16,979 nucleotides of DNA, from NCBI GenBank assembly GCA_044224215.1, contig JBGAKX010000094.1, positions 1-16,979 on the forward strand. The letters run 5' to 3'. Shown in pieces: positions 6,883 through 16,979 of the stretch. A model generated the notes under the pieces. It searched no databases. It worked only from the letters and a program-made list of their open reading frames with translations, and was not told where the DNA came from. How positions within the stretch are numbered: position 1 is the first letter of the stretch; every line of letters starts with the position of its first letter. The translations under genes were made by a program, and so were the position numbers. Source of the stretch: DAOMFM01 sp035429825. GTDB taxonomy: Bacteria > Acidobacteriota > Blastocatellia > UBA7656 > JADIYM01.

Positions 6883-8223
6883 GTGAAGACATCACTGCGA
6901 ATCGCGCTCTGCGCGCTGTCAATTCTCTCGCTGCTGATCGCCCCTGCGACGGCCGAGGTCAAGCGAAAGCGCTACACGTTCGACCTGAATCCCAAGATCC
7001 GGCAGGCGTCCATCAACAAGGCCAAGAACCAGGCCAAGTCCGCGTTTCTGCGCGACTACCTTGCCGGCAAGTTTTCGCCCGAGATCGTGGACCGTTATGC
7101 CGAGGACATCGACATTGCGCTCACGCCTCCCGACCGCTTTCTGACGCGGTTCGAAATCATCGCCGAGGACGAAGACTCAAAGCCGGGTCAGGTCGTCCTG
7201 ACCGTCGAAGGCGAGGTCGATCTCGCCGCAATGGTTTCGGCGCTCGTGCAGGGCGACGTGCTGTCGTTTGGCGATGATCCGCCAAAGATCATGATGATGC
7301 CCAGCCCGCGCTTCACATCCGACGTACCGGTCGAGCCGCTGCGCGCGCTGGTCTACAACGACATCAAGCAGGCAGGACTGCGGCCCGTCGACTACACGAT
7401 GACGAAGGAAAATGTGTCGATCCAGGTTCGCAAGGGCGGACAGCTCGAGCCCAATGCAGTCAAGGTCCTTGCGCGCCAGGCCGAGGTCTACAACGCGGAC
7501 TTTCTCATCTATGTCGACATCGATCCTCAGGTGAAGCCGTTCAGCCAGGGCGGGTACATCGCCGATTCGGACCTGACGTACACGATCGTGCGGCCGAACG
7601 CGAACGAGATCCTCGGCGAAGGCGCGATCTCGGCGCGGGGAAGCGGCTCTGCTCCGAAGCTTGCGTACAACAAGGCGCTCGACGAGATCGCGCCGATCTT
7701 TTCGGCCGATATGATGGGCAACCTCTACGCGTCGATCTATTCGAACAGCGACGTCATCACGGACACCGTGCAGCTGAAGAACCAGATCGAGCTGACGGTG
7801 GACGAGGCCAAGCCCGAGCAGATCCAGGCGCTGCTGTCAAAGCTCAAGGGAATGGGTGCGCGGGTCGACCTCGCCGCCGGCAGCGGCAGCGGGCTCGTCA
7901 GCCACTTCAACATCGAAATCGCGATGGACGACGAGCAGCTCTACGAGATGCTGAATTCCCAGCGCGTGACGGCGGCCGGCAAGGAGTTCAAGACTCCTGT
8001 CGTCTTCTATGCCGAGAATCGTGTCGAGGTCGAAGTCGTTCCGGTCGCAGGCACGCCCAAGAAGGCCCTCGCCGCGAAGCCCAAGAACCGGAACACGGCG
8101 CTTGCCGGAAATCGAGGATTCAACGGCGGATCGGGGTCCGGCGCCGGACGGAACGGAACGGCGCTATCGCAAAAGGCCAAGATCACGCTACAGTTGCGGC
8201 CGGCAAAGTTCAGTCCAAACTAG
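6883..8223 (+). CDS. Uncharacterised secreted protein, FlgT-like N-terminal features
   Basis: The gene starts at GTG 6883 behind an excellent Shine-Dalgarno GAGGAGAA (6871-6878). The 446-residue product has a signal peptide (MKTSLRIALCALS..., probable cleavage after PATA, residue 24) and no lipobox. I do not recognise a firm family. Residues 35-60 (NPKIRQASINKAKNQAKSAF) and the following helix-strand pattern resemble the N-terminal domain of FlgT-type and related periplasmic envelope proteins; residues 145-285 form an alpha/beta region with FLIYVDID (207-214); residues 300-390 look like a small beta-alpha domain that could be a repeat of such a unit. The tail 393-430 is Gly/Ser/Asn/Lys-rich and probably disordered. 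Lying between a CsgG-like gene and a transmembrane kinase, 21 bases before the latter, it is likely part of the same envelope function. Confidence 0.85.
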   Translation: MKTSLRIALCALSILSLLIAPATAEVKRKRYTFDLNPKIRQASINKAKNQAKSAFLRDYLAGKFSPEIVDRYAEDIDIALTPPDRFLTRFEIIAEDEDSKPGQVVLTVEGEVDLAAMVSALVQGDVLSFGDDPPKIMMMPSPRFTSDVPVEPLRALVYNDIKQAGLRPVDYTMTKENVSIQVRKGGQLEPNAVKVLARQAEVYNADFLIYVDIDPQVKPFSQGGYIADSDLTYTIVRPNANEILGEGAISARGSGSAPKLAYNKALDEIAPIFSADMMGNLYASIYSNSDVITDTVQLKNQIELTVDEAKPEQIQALLSKLKGMGARVDLAAGSGSGLVSHFNIEIAMDDEQLYEMLNSQRVTAAGKEFKTPVVFYAENRVEVEVVPVAGTPKKALAAKPKNRNTALAGNRGFNGGSGSGAGRNGTALSQKAKITLQLRPAKFSPN

Positions 8224-8244
8224 ACAGGTACCGCCAAAGCCTCG

Positions 8245-10245
<2,001 letters not shown>

Positions 10246-10259
10246 ACGTCGTTGCGTGT

Positions 10260-11060
10260 TCAGGGCTTCTCGGGCTTCGTCGGACCCTCGTCGGACAGTA
10301 CGGTGATGTTGCCCGTGAACTGCTTGTAGTTCGTGTACTTGACGACCATCCGGATGTGGATGTCGCCGTTCTGGAACGCCAGGACGTCGTCGGCATAGGT
10401 GTACGTGGGAAACCAGAACTTGCCGTCGATGTTCTCGCGATACGTCTCAAAGTGAGGGTACCGGTTGTTGCCGATCTCCGGACCTGCCTGGCCCGCCACC
10501 TTGACGATCATGTAGTCCTGATCCTCGACCCACACGCGACCGGTCAGATACCGCTCGCCGCGCTTTGCCATGCCCTTGGGGTCCTTTGGCGCGACGTCGA
10601 ATACGTACGTGTCGATTTCGTCGATCTTCTCGCGACCGACGTACTTGACGGCGTACTTCGGAACGTCCTCCACCGTCAGAGCGAACGGCTGGATGATCCC
10701 CAGATCGCTGAGGTCCTCCTGCGTGATGGTGAGCGACTGCAGGGTGGACGGCGGGAAGTACGTGATCTTCTCGATGCGCTTGCTCTGGTCGTCAAAGACG
10801 ATCTCGGACACGCGACGGTAGGTCCCCGTGACGTAGTTCGGGTCCGCGATCGTCTGAAGCAGGACGTCCTGCCGGAAGGTGTACGAGTTGCGCGCCTCTC
10901 GCAAGCGGCTTTCGGATTCGGTAAAGCGCTTGATGACCTCGTCGGGTGACAGGTCCGCCGGCTTCTGCGCGAACACGGGTGCGGCGCCGGATACGAGGCC
11001 CGCCAGGGCCAGCACGACGATCAAATGGCGTACGAAAGACGTTCTGCTCGCGGAATGCAT
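10260..11060 (-). CDS. LolA-fold periplasmic protein (outer-membrane lipoprotein-sorting protein family)
   Basis: This 266-residue protein starts at ATG 11060, with AGGAG about 11 bases upstream; the frame extends further upstream but without a better site. A signal peptide (VRHLIVVLALAGLVSGAAPVFA) is cut near residue 31, so it is periplasmic. The mature part has the half-barrel pattern of LolA/LolB-like proteins: an N-terminal helix DLSPDEVIKRFTESESRL, then alternating strands such as YTFRQDVLLQT, YRRVSEIVFD, TYVFDVAPKD, LTGRVWVEDQDYMIVKVAG and KFWFPTYTYADD. Proteins annotated as outer-membrane lipoprotein-sorting are multi-copy in Acidobacteriota and many are probably general lipid or lipoprotein binders. 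It is the second gene of an operon with the FHA protein (72 bp gap) and ends 14 bp from the kinase stop. Confidence 0.82.
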   Translation of the reverse strand: MHSASRTSFVRHLIVVLALAGLVSGAAPVFAQKPADLSPDEVIKRFTESESRLREARNSYTFRQDVLLQTIADPNYVTGTYRRVSEIVFDDQSKRIEKITYFPPSTLQSLTITQEDLSDLGIIQPFALTVEDVPKYAVKYVGREKIDEIDTYVFDVAPKDPKGMAKRGERYLTGRVWVEDQDYMIVKVAGQAGPEIGNNRYPHFETYRENIDGKFWFPTYTYADDVLAFQNGDIHIRMVVKYTNYKQFTGNITVLSDEGPTKPEKP

Positions 11061-11132
11061 CGGTTCAGAGACTCCTGGATGAGACTGGTTCCCGCCGTTC
11101 GATGGCTTCAAGCCGCGCGCCCGTTGCCGCAT

Positions 11133-12017
11133 CTACGAAAGTCCGCCCGTTGCAGGATCCCCGGGGCACACCGGTTTCAGGACAAACGTGCAAATCGCGA
11201 TCTTCTGACCAGGCAGCACGATGGCCGATTCTCCGGACATCACTTCGGTCGCGTCGACAAAGATCGAGTTCCGGCCCTCGCACGTGACCACGAACTGTCC
11301 ATCCTGCATTTCGAGCGACGCGTGATGCCGGCTGACCTCGAGGTCGCCCTCGAGCTTGAGGTCCACGCTCATCTGTTTTGATCCGCGGCCGATCGTGATC
11401 TTCGCCTTCGAGAACGAGGCGGTGAACGCGTTTTCGGAATCCGCTGTGCCGGTCCGCGTGACGGCTACGTTGAACGAAGCAGCCGCCGTTCGGCCCTTTG
11501 GCCGTACGACGGTCGACTCGTCGTCCGCTTCGGTGGAACTTGACGGTTCGGGCTCGGTCCTGGCAGCAACCGGCTGCGGCGGGCGGCGCGGTTTCACGGT
11601 CGTGCGATCGGTCCTCGTGTCCCATACGGGCTGGACGCGGAACTGACCGCGCTCGAGGGCCGAGTCCGTGCGCAGCTCGATGATGAAGGACTTGGTCTGG
11701 AACTCCGTCGTTCCCGCGAGCTCGCTCGCCCGCTGACCGAGCACGTAGTGCAGGCCGCGTTCGAGCCCCTCGCGCTTCTCGCCCTGCCAGTCCGCGTCGT
11801 CGTCCGAGCTCAGAAACACCACATATTCCCGCGGGATGTACGTCGGGCCGCCGGGCGGCGTGAACATCTCGTGCTGCATGACCGCCTCGACCTCGCGCGC
11901 GATGGCGACCATGAAATCCTCCCACTTGCCACGTGGGCGGGCGGGCCCCTTCTCGGCTGCCGACTCCTCGCCATCCAGCCATCGACGGAATCCCTCGACA
12001 AGATCCTGAATGCCCAT
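11133..12017 (-). CDS. FhaA-like protein: DUF3662-type N-terminus plus C-terminal FHA domain
   Basis: The start is ATG 12017, preceded on the same strand by GGAGAGGA; the frame is open upstream but that part lacks a site. The product has 294 residues. Residues 1-135 resemble the FhaA N-terminal domain (MGIQDLVEGFRRWL, IAREVEAVMQHEMF, YIPREYVVFLS, GQFRVQPVWD). A charged, Pro/Thr/Ser-rich linker spans 135-195. The FHA domain (about 200-285) keeps the phosphothreonine-binding residues: ITIGRG (208-212 region), SRHHASL (229-235) and N250. Its linker contains several Thr in acidic surroundings, plausible kinase targets. FHA proteins read phosphothreonine in the cytoplasm; the facing Ser/Thr kinase is the obvious candidate partner. 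There is no signal peptide. It lies upstream of the LolA-like gene. Confidence 0.87.
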   Translation of the reverse strand: MGIQDLVEGFRRWLDGEESAAEKGPARPRGKWEDFMVAIAREVEAVMQHEMFTPPGGPTYIPREYVVFLSSDDDADWQGEKREGLERGLHYVLGQRASELAGTTEFQTKSFIIELRTDSALERGQFRVQPVWDTRTDRTTVKPRRPPQPVAARTEPEPSSSTEADDESTVVRPKGRTAAASFNVAVTRTGTADSENAFTASFSKAKITIGRGSKQMSVDLKLEGDLEVSRHHASLEMQDGQFVVTCEGRNSIFVDATEVMSGESAIVLPGQKIAICTFVLKPVCPGDPATGGLS

Positions 12018-12076
12018 GCTGTCCTCTCCAACGGGTCCGAACCGGGCGCGTGCGACGCACCGAACGCGTGCGGGCG

Positions 12077-12085
12077 AGTATACCA
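12077..12085 (-). promoter_or_regulatory. Extended -10 promoter for the FHA/LolA-like operon
   Basis: On the minus strand, TGG TATACT (12085-12077) is an extended -10 with five of six matches. No good -35 is seen at 16-18 bases, as is common for extended -10 promoters. Transcription would start near 12070, about 53 bases before ATG 12017. Confidence 0.5.
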
Positions 12086-12257
12086 GACGGTGCGGATCGC
12101 GAGGTTTGGCGGGCACTTGGGGGTGCTGCAACCGGGAAGCCGGAGCGAGAGTTTACACGGAGTTCACACCGACGTAACGACCTGTCGATATGATTCGCCG
12201 CTCGCGGCGGATCGCCTGAGTGTGGTACGTTCGGCACCTGCGCGGCGTGGAGGCCTC
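12086..12257. other. Divergent intergenic region between the FHA and CYTH genes
   Basis: No gene is supported here, although one frame stays open through it. A TATGAT at 12189-12194 could be a -10 for the CYTH gene, but the nearest -35-like TTCACA (12163-12168) is 20 bases away, too far for a confident call. TTTACA also occurs at 12152-12157. Confidence 0.4.
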
Positions 12258-12998
12258 TTGGTCGGAAAGCTCAAGGCTGACAAACCCGATAGCGACAAGC
12301 AGAAAAAGGATTCGGGCGGACGACGGCGAAAGCGGGTTGATTTCGAAGTCGAAATCAAGCTCCCGTTCGACGACGTTGCACCGTTGCTCGACTCGGGTCT
12401 TGCGGTCGAGGTCGTGACACCGCGCCGCTTCGAGGACAACTGGGTCTACAAGCTGCCGGACGGGAAGTTGCGCAAGGGCCAGTACCTGCGGGTCCGGTAC
12501 GTCGGCGACGGCAACGGTTCGGGCCGGCGCCACGAAGGAATCCTGACGTACAAGGGCAAGGCGCGGCGCGAGAGCGCGGCGTCAAAGCGCGACAACAAGG
12601 GAAAGAAGGTCCGCGAAGAGATCGAGACGAGCGTCGGTCAGCCGTCCAAGGTCGCCAAGATCATCAAGCGACTTGGACTGACGCGCAGCTTCAGATATCA
12701 GCGGTTCCGAACCGTGTACACGATCGCGGTCGAGGACGGACAGACGCTGCTCGCGATGTTCGACGAGACGCCCATCGGGAACTTCCTCGAGCTCGAGGGC
12801 GAGGCGGCACTGATCGAGACGGTTGCCTCGGCGCTCGGATTCCCGTCCTCCGCGTTCATTGCGGAGAGTTACGTGGAGATTCAGATCAAGCGATGCGCTG
12901 CGCGCGGCGAGGGGCTCAAGGACATGGTGTTTCGCCGAATGAAGAAGTCGCGCAAGCCTGCCGAAATCCCGGAGGAGGCCGCTGCGGCCGCGTCGTAG
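12258..12998 (+). CDS. CYTH-domain protein (class IV adenylate cyclase / triphosphatase family)
   Basis: About 246 residues. The family hallmark ExExK is present as EVEIK (30-34), followed by YLRVRY (76-81), ILTYKGKAR (95-103), a Lys/Arg-rich segment, REEIET (119-124), RFRTVYTI (149-156), FDETPIGNFLELEGE (168-182) and a final SYVEIQIK. These are the basic and acidic tunnel residues that bind triphosphate and metal. CYTH enzymes include inorganic and thiamine triphosphatases and class IV adenylate cyclases; the sequence does not decide between them. The start is uncertain: TTG 12258 has GGAGG at 12249-12253 but only four bases of spacing, while GTG 12222 would add 12 residues. Both the N-terminus (KADKPDSDKQKKDSGGRRRKR) and the tail (MKKSRKPAEIPEEAAAAAS) are charged extensions beyond the domain. 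It is monocistronic, with a separate promoter before gap. Confidence 0.85.
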   Translation: MVGKLKADKPDSDKQKKDSGGRRRKRVDFEVEIKLPFDDVAPLLDSGLAVEVVTPRRFEDNWVYKLPDGKLRKGQYLRVRYVGDGNGSGRRHEGILTYKGKARRESAASKRDNKGKKVREEIETSVGQPSKVAKIIKRLGLTRSFRYQRFRTVYTIAVEDGQTLLAMFDETPIGNFLELEGEAALIETVASALGFPSSAFIAESYVEIQIKRCAARGEGLKDMVFRRMKKSRKPAEIPEEAAAAAS

Positions 12999-13041
12999 CG
13001 ACGGTTTTGCGCCGCTGCGGACCGCCTTCCGCGGGCCGTCG
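12999..13041 (+). terminator. Imperfect hairpin after the CYTH gene
   Basis: CGACGG (12999-13004) pairs with CCGTCG (13036-13041), and GCGG (13017-13020) with CCGC (13029-13032) inside it. There is no trailing T run and large unpaired segments remain, so termination is only possible. Its 3' arm abuts the gap promoter. Confidence 0.28.
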
Positions 13042-13071
13042 TTGACACGATCAGACGCGCTGGGATAGATA
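13042..13071 (+). promoter_or_regulatory. Putative sigma70 promoter of gap
   Basis: A perfect TTGACA (13042-13047) is followed 18 bases later by TAGATA (13066-13071), a weak -10 with three of six matches. Transcription would begin near 13078, leaving about 50 bases of leader with a small CCGAC/GTCGG hairpin and the strong Shine-Dalgarno AAGGAG (13118-13123). Confidence 0.5.
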
Positions 13072-13129
13072 CCTAGCGCGCCGACCGGCGTCGGTATGCG
13101 ACAGGCAGGATGCCCCAAGGAGAATAGCA

Positions 13130-14137
<1,008 letters not shown>

Positions 14138-14153
14138 CGCCGGAACCTTCTGG

Positions 14154-14202
14154 ACCGGACGGCGCGTCGGCGTCGCATCCGACGCGTTCGCCGCCGTCCG
14201 GT
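14154..14202 (+). terminator. Two-tier hairpin in the gap-pgk intergenic space
   Basis: ACCGGACGGCG (14154-14164) pairs perfectly with CGCCGTCCGGT (14192-14202). Inside, CGTCGG (14165-14170) pairs with CCGACG (14179-14184) around an 8-base loop, leaving a 7-base bulge on the 3' side. It is very stable but followed by TAACCTCC rather than a T run. It may partly terminate, so that gap is expressed above pgk, or it may protect the gap mRNA after processing. Confidence 0.6.
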
Positions 14203-14242
14203 TAACCTCCATCTCCCTCCCGAGCAGTCTCCGCTACGACAT

Positions 14243-15427
14243 ATGAGCGTTCTTTCAATCACCGACCTCGACCTTGCGGGCAAGCGCGTGCTGATGCGCG
14301 TGGATTTCAACGTGCCGATCAAGGATGGCGCCGTGACCGACGACACGCGCATTTCGTCCGCGCTCCCGACGATCCGGTACGCGCTCGAGCACGGCGCGCG
14401 ACTCGTGCTCTGCTCGCACCTCGGCCGGCCAAAGGGAACGCGAGACGAGAAGTACACGCTCGCGCCAGTCGCCCGGCGGCTTGGGGAACTGCTCGGCCGC
14501 GACGTGCCGTTCGCGTCCGACTGCGTTGGCCCTGACGTGCAGGCGGCGGTGTCCCGGCTTTCGGACGGGGACGCGCTGCTGCTCGAGAACCTCCGGTTTC
14601 ACGCCGAGGAAGAGGCGAACGACCCGGGATTTGCGCGCCAGCTGGCCGCGCTCGCGGACGTCTATGTAAACGATGCGTTCGGAACGGCGCATCGCGCACA
14701 CGCGTCGACCGAAGGCGTCACGCGGCGTGTCGGGCAATCGGCGGCCGGGCTGCTGATGCAGAAGGAACTCGAATACCTTGGTCACGTGATCGAGTCCCCG
14801 GAACGGCCGTTCGTCGTGATTCTTGGCGGCGCCAAGGTCTCGGACAAGATCGAGGTCATCGACAATCTGCTCAAGAAGGCGGACACGATCCTGATCGGCG
14901 GAGCGATGGCGTACACGTTTCTCAAGTCGGAGGGTCTGGCCGTAGGCAGGTCGCTGGTGGAGGACGAGAAGCTGGATGTTGCGCGGCAGGTCGAGAAGGA
15001 TGCTGCCGCGCGCAGTGTCGCGCTCCTTCTGCCGTCGGATCACGTCTGCATCGACCGCGCAGACGAGACACGGGCGCCGCGAACGATGGCGATTTCAGAC
15101 ACGGGGAGCGACGACGCGGGTCTCGACATCGGGCCCGACACGATCGCCGCCTATTCGAAGGTCATCGGGACGGCCCGGACCATCCTGTGGAACGGTCCGA
15201 TGGGCATGTTCGAGCGAAAGCCGTTCGACGCCGGGACCGTAGCGGTCGCACGGGCGGTCGCAGAGTCGGACGCGACATCGGTCGTTGGTGGCGGCGATTC
15301 GGTCGCGGCGATCGGCCAGGCCGGGCTGACCGACCGGATCACTCACATTTCAACGGGCGGCGGAGCCTCCCTGGAGTTTCTGTCCGGCCAGGTGCTGCCT
15401 GGAGTTGCCGCGCTGACGGCAAAGTAA
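14243..15427 (+). CDS. pgk: Phosphoglycerate kinase
   Basis: This 394-residue monomeric enzyme transfers phosphate from 1,3-bisphosphoglycerate to ADP. Substrate-binding motifs are RVDFNVP (19-25), R36, HLGRPKG (59-65) and LLENLRFH (113-120); further motifs are YVNDAFGTAHRAHAST (141-156), ILGGAKVSDKI (193-203), the nucleotide-binding LWNGPMGMFE (315-324), VVGGGDS (347-353) and STGGGASLEFL (370-380). All key regions are present and the length is typical. The start is ATG 14243, yet no Shine-Dalgarno is visible; the upstream leader is pyrimidine-rich (14204-14221), the opposite of a ribosome-binding site. It is 105 bp downstream of gap and 82 bp upstream of tpiA, consistent with a glycolytic operon. 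Confidence 0.98.
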   Translation: MSVLSITDLDLAGKRVLMRVDFNVPIKDGAVTDDTRISSALPTIRYALEHGARLVLCSHLGRPKGTRDEKYTLAPVARRLGELLGRDVPFASDCVGPDVQAAVSRLSDGDALLLENLRFHAEEEANDPGFARQLAALADVYVNDAFGTAHRAHASTEGVTRRVGQSAAGLLMQKELEYLGHVIESPERPFVVILGGAKVSDKIEVIDNLLKKADTILIGGAMAYTFLKSEGLAVGRSLVEDEKLDVARQVEKDAAARSVALLLPSDHVCIDRADETRAPRTMAISDTGSDDAGLDIGPDTIAAYSKVIGTARTILWNGPMGMFERKPFDAGTVAVARAVAESDATSVVGGGDSVAAIGQAGLTDRITHISTGGGASLEFLSGQVLPGVAALTAK

Positions 15428-15509
15428 TCGTGGCGATAGCAACACGGGACGTGTTCCCGGGCGCTCGCCAGGCCGGTGTGGATTCAACGCGTCGATCGAG
15501 TCACAAGCC

Positions 15510-16295
15510 ATGCGAACGCCACTGATTGCCGGAAACTGGAAGATGCACAAAACGATCGCCGAGGCGGTCGCGTTTGTGGTCGAGTTGGGTCCCAGGTTGA
15601 CCGACGTTTCGACGACGGACGTGCTCGTCGCGCCGACGTTTCTGGCGCTTGCCGAGGTCGTCAATCGCGCGGAAGGGAGTCGAATTCTCGTGGCTGCCCA
15701 GGATGTGGCGGCTGAGCCGGGCGAGGGGGCGTTTACCGGCGAGGTGTCGGCCGGAATGATACGTGACACGGGGGCGACGCACGTGATCGTCGGCCATTCC
15801 GAACGCCGTCAGTACTATGGGGAGACGGACGAGAGCGTCAACCGCAAGTTGAAGGCGGCGATTGGCGCCGGTCTCGTGCCGATTCTGTGTGTCGGCGAGC
15901 TTCTCGACGAGCGCGACGCGGGACGCGCGGAGGAGGTCGTGGAACGCCAGATAGTACGGGCAATAGAGGGGTTGACAGCCCCGGACCTGTCCCGTACCAT
16001 TGCCGCCTACGAACCCGTATGGGCAATCGGAACGGGCCGTTCGGCAACGCCGGAAATGGCCCAGCAGATGCACCGGTTCATTCGCGACATCGTCGCCAAG
16101 TACGCCGGGACGGATGTTGCAGAGACCATGCGGGTTTTATATGGCGGAAGCGCCAGGCCGGACAACGTGGCCGATTTGCTGCGTCAGCCGGACATTGATG
16201 GTGGCCTCGTCGGCGGGGCAAGTTTGACGGTGGAATTGTTCGACGCGTTGATACACATTCAGGAATTGCTGAACAAGGAAACGAATACGCAGTGA
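15510..16295 (+). CDS. tpiA: Triosephosphate isomerase
   Basis: This 261-residue TIM-barrel enzyme interconverts dihydroxyacetone phosphate and glyceraldehyde-3-phosphate. Catalytic residues are visible: N9 and K11 in GNWKMH (8-13), H96 in VIVGHSERR (92-100), E168 in AAYEPVWAIGTG (165-176, including mobile loop 6), and the phosphate-binding YGGSARPDN (211-219) and GLVGGASL (232-239). Length is normal. Start ATG 15510 has no obvious Shine-Dalgarno, like pgk. Its stop codon TGA overlaps the GTG of secG (GTGA, 16292-16295), so the two are translationally coupled. Confidence 0.98.
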   Translation: MRTPLIAGNWKMHKTIAEAVAFVVELGPRLTDVSTTDVLVAPTFLALAEVVNRAEGSRILVAAQDVAAEPGEGAFTGEVSAGMIRDTGATHVIVGHSERRQYYGETDESVNRKLKAAIGAGLVPILCVGELLDERDAGRAEEVVERQIVRAIEGLTAPDLSRTIAAYEPVWAIGTGRSATPEMAQQMHRFIRDIVAKYAGTDVAETMRVLYGGSARPDNVADLLRQPDIDGGLVGGASLTVELFDALIHIQELLNKETNTQ

Positions 16296-16825
16296 CGGCA
16301 TTAACTTACATTCTGTACGGGCTTTTCATCCTGTCGTGCTTCATTCTCATCCTCGTCGTGCTGCTTCAGCCCGGCAAGGGGGACGCGGCATCGGCGCTTG
16401 GCGGGGGCGTGACGGGCGCGGCGTTCGGACCGCGCGGCGCGACGACGCTGCTCGCAAAGATCACGATTTTTGCGGCGATCTCGTTCATGGCGATCGGCTT
16501 TGTCCTTTCGGTCCCCGGACTGGTCACGGATCGGTCGGTGACGTCGGGCATGGAAACGCCGGCGGCACCGGCGACGCCGACTCCGCTGCCGATGGACGTT
16601 CCGGCTCCTGCCGGCGCTCCCGGCGGCGCCGTTCCCGCGGGGCAGATGACGATCGACGACAAGGGCAACATTACCGGTGGCCCCGTGCAGCAGGTGCCGG
16701 CCGGCGCCGAACCGCAACCGGCGGCGGCAGCCGATCAGAAACCCGCGGAGCCGAAGGCGGCCGAAAAGCCTGCGGACGGCAAGAAGCCTGCAGAGCCCAA
16801 GAAGCAACCGGCGCCCAAGCAGTAG
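16292..16825 (+). CDS. secG: Preprotein translocase subunit SecG with long low-complexity tail
   Basis: This 177-residue inner-membrane protein is an accessory subunit of the SecYEG channel. It has two membrane helices (about 3-25 and 52-77) linked by the SecG signature LLQPGKGDAASALGGG...FGPRGATTLLAKIT (24-58). Family members are usually 70-120 residues; here residues 85-177 are an added Pro/Ala/Lys/Glu-rich tail, starting Thr/Pro-rich and ending in repeated KPAEPK-like units (DQKPAEPKAAEKPADGKKPA), with one non-repetitive piece, MTIDDKGNITGG. With both termini on the periplasmic side, as for known SecG, the tail would be periplasmic. The start is GTG 16292 overlapping the tpiA stop; no independent promoter is seen. 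The tRNA-Leu gene follows after 16 bases. Confidence 0.93.
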   Translation: MTALTYILYGLFILSCFILILVVLLQPGKGDAASALGGGVTGAAFGPRGATTLLAKITIFAAISFMAIGFVLSVPGLVTDRSVTSGMETPAAPATPTPLPMDVPAPAGAPGGAVPAGQMTIDDKGNITGGPVQQVPAGAEPQPAAAADQKPAEPKAAEKPADGKKPAEPKKQPAPKQ

Positions 16826-16841
16826 CGTTCTTTACAGCATT

Positions 16842-16926
<85 letters not shown>

Positions 16927-16936
16927 GCATCCGGCT

Positions 16937-16971
16937 AACGGCGCGACGAGGGTTACTTTCGTCGCGCCGTT
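16937..16971 (+). terminator. Strong hairpin after tRNA-Leu, probable intrinsic terminator
   Basis: AACGGCGCGACGA (16937-16949) and TCGTCGCGCCGTT (16959-16971) form a perfect 13-bp stem with a 9-base loop, 10 bases after the tRNA. The bases that follow (CGCGTCTT) begin to be T-rich as the window ends, so a T tract cannot be judged. It probably ends the gap/tpiA-secG-tRNA transcript. Confidence 0.7.
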
Positions 16972-16979
16972 CGCGTCTT

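Noticed and set aside
12163..12194. TTCACA / TATGAT as a CYTH promoter
   Set aside because: The -10 is good but the spacing of 20 bases is too long and no better -35 was found.
11748..12221. Upstream in-frame extension of the CYTH gene
   Set aside because: It overlaps the FHA gene on the other strand and adds sequence foreign to the CYTH family.

Overview
This is a compact, high-GC bacterial chromosomal segment. The gene set best fits an Acidobacteriota-like Gram-negative heterotroph, possibly Vicinamibacteria. The reasons are a DUF5916 outer-membrane barrel protein, a Ser/Thr kinase opening with a zinc ribbon and closing with TPRs, a periplasmic LolA-fold protein, a FhaA-type FHA protein and a gap-pgk-tpiA-secG-tRNA-Leu string. 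This taxonomic call is inference from protein style; no rRNA or marker gene is present. No mobile element, CRISPR array or phage gene was seen.

Layout: (1) 1-1227, the 3' end of a DUF5916-type protein that begins before the window. (2) 1311-3778, a GH133-type glycogen debranching enzyme overlapped by 4 bp (GTGA) by a PilZ-domain gene. (3) 3793-4530, minus strand, a stand-alone DnaC/IstB-type AAA+ ATPase with an N-terminal Cys cluster, divergent from (4) 4785-5504, a PlsC-type acyltransferase with a possibly leaderless mRNA. (5) 5740-10245, a likely three-gene operon behind a near-consensus sigma70 promoter: a CsgG/FlgT-C-like secreted protein, an uncharacterised secreted protein, and a zinc-ribbon/kinase/TM/TPR Ser/Thr kinase. 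(6) 12017-10260, minus strand and convergent with that operon, a FhaA-like FHA protein followed by a LolA-like periplasmic protein. (7) 12258-12998, a CYTH-domain protein. (8) 13130-16926, the lower-glycolysis block gap, pgk, tpiA, secG and tRNA-Leu(GAG), ending in a strong hairpin.

How the genes work together: two carbohydrate-related blocks (debranching of glycogen, and GAPDH/PGK/TPI) flank an envelope and signalling block. In that block a transmembrane Ser/Thr kinase sits beside two exported proteins of the CsgG/FlgT type and faces a phosphothreonine-reading FHA protein. The most interesting arrangements are this kinase / envelope-protein / FHA neighbourhood and the translational coupling of a PilZ (c-di-GMP-type) protein to a glycogen debranching enzyme. 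Both are gene-context inferences; the sequence alone does not prove function.
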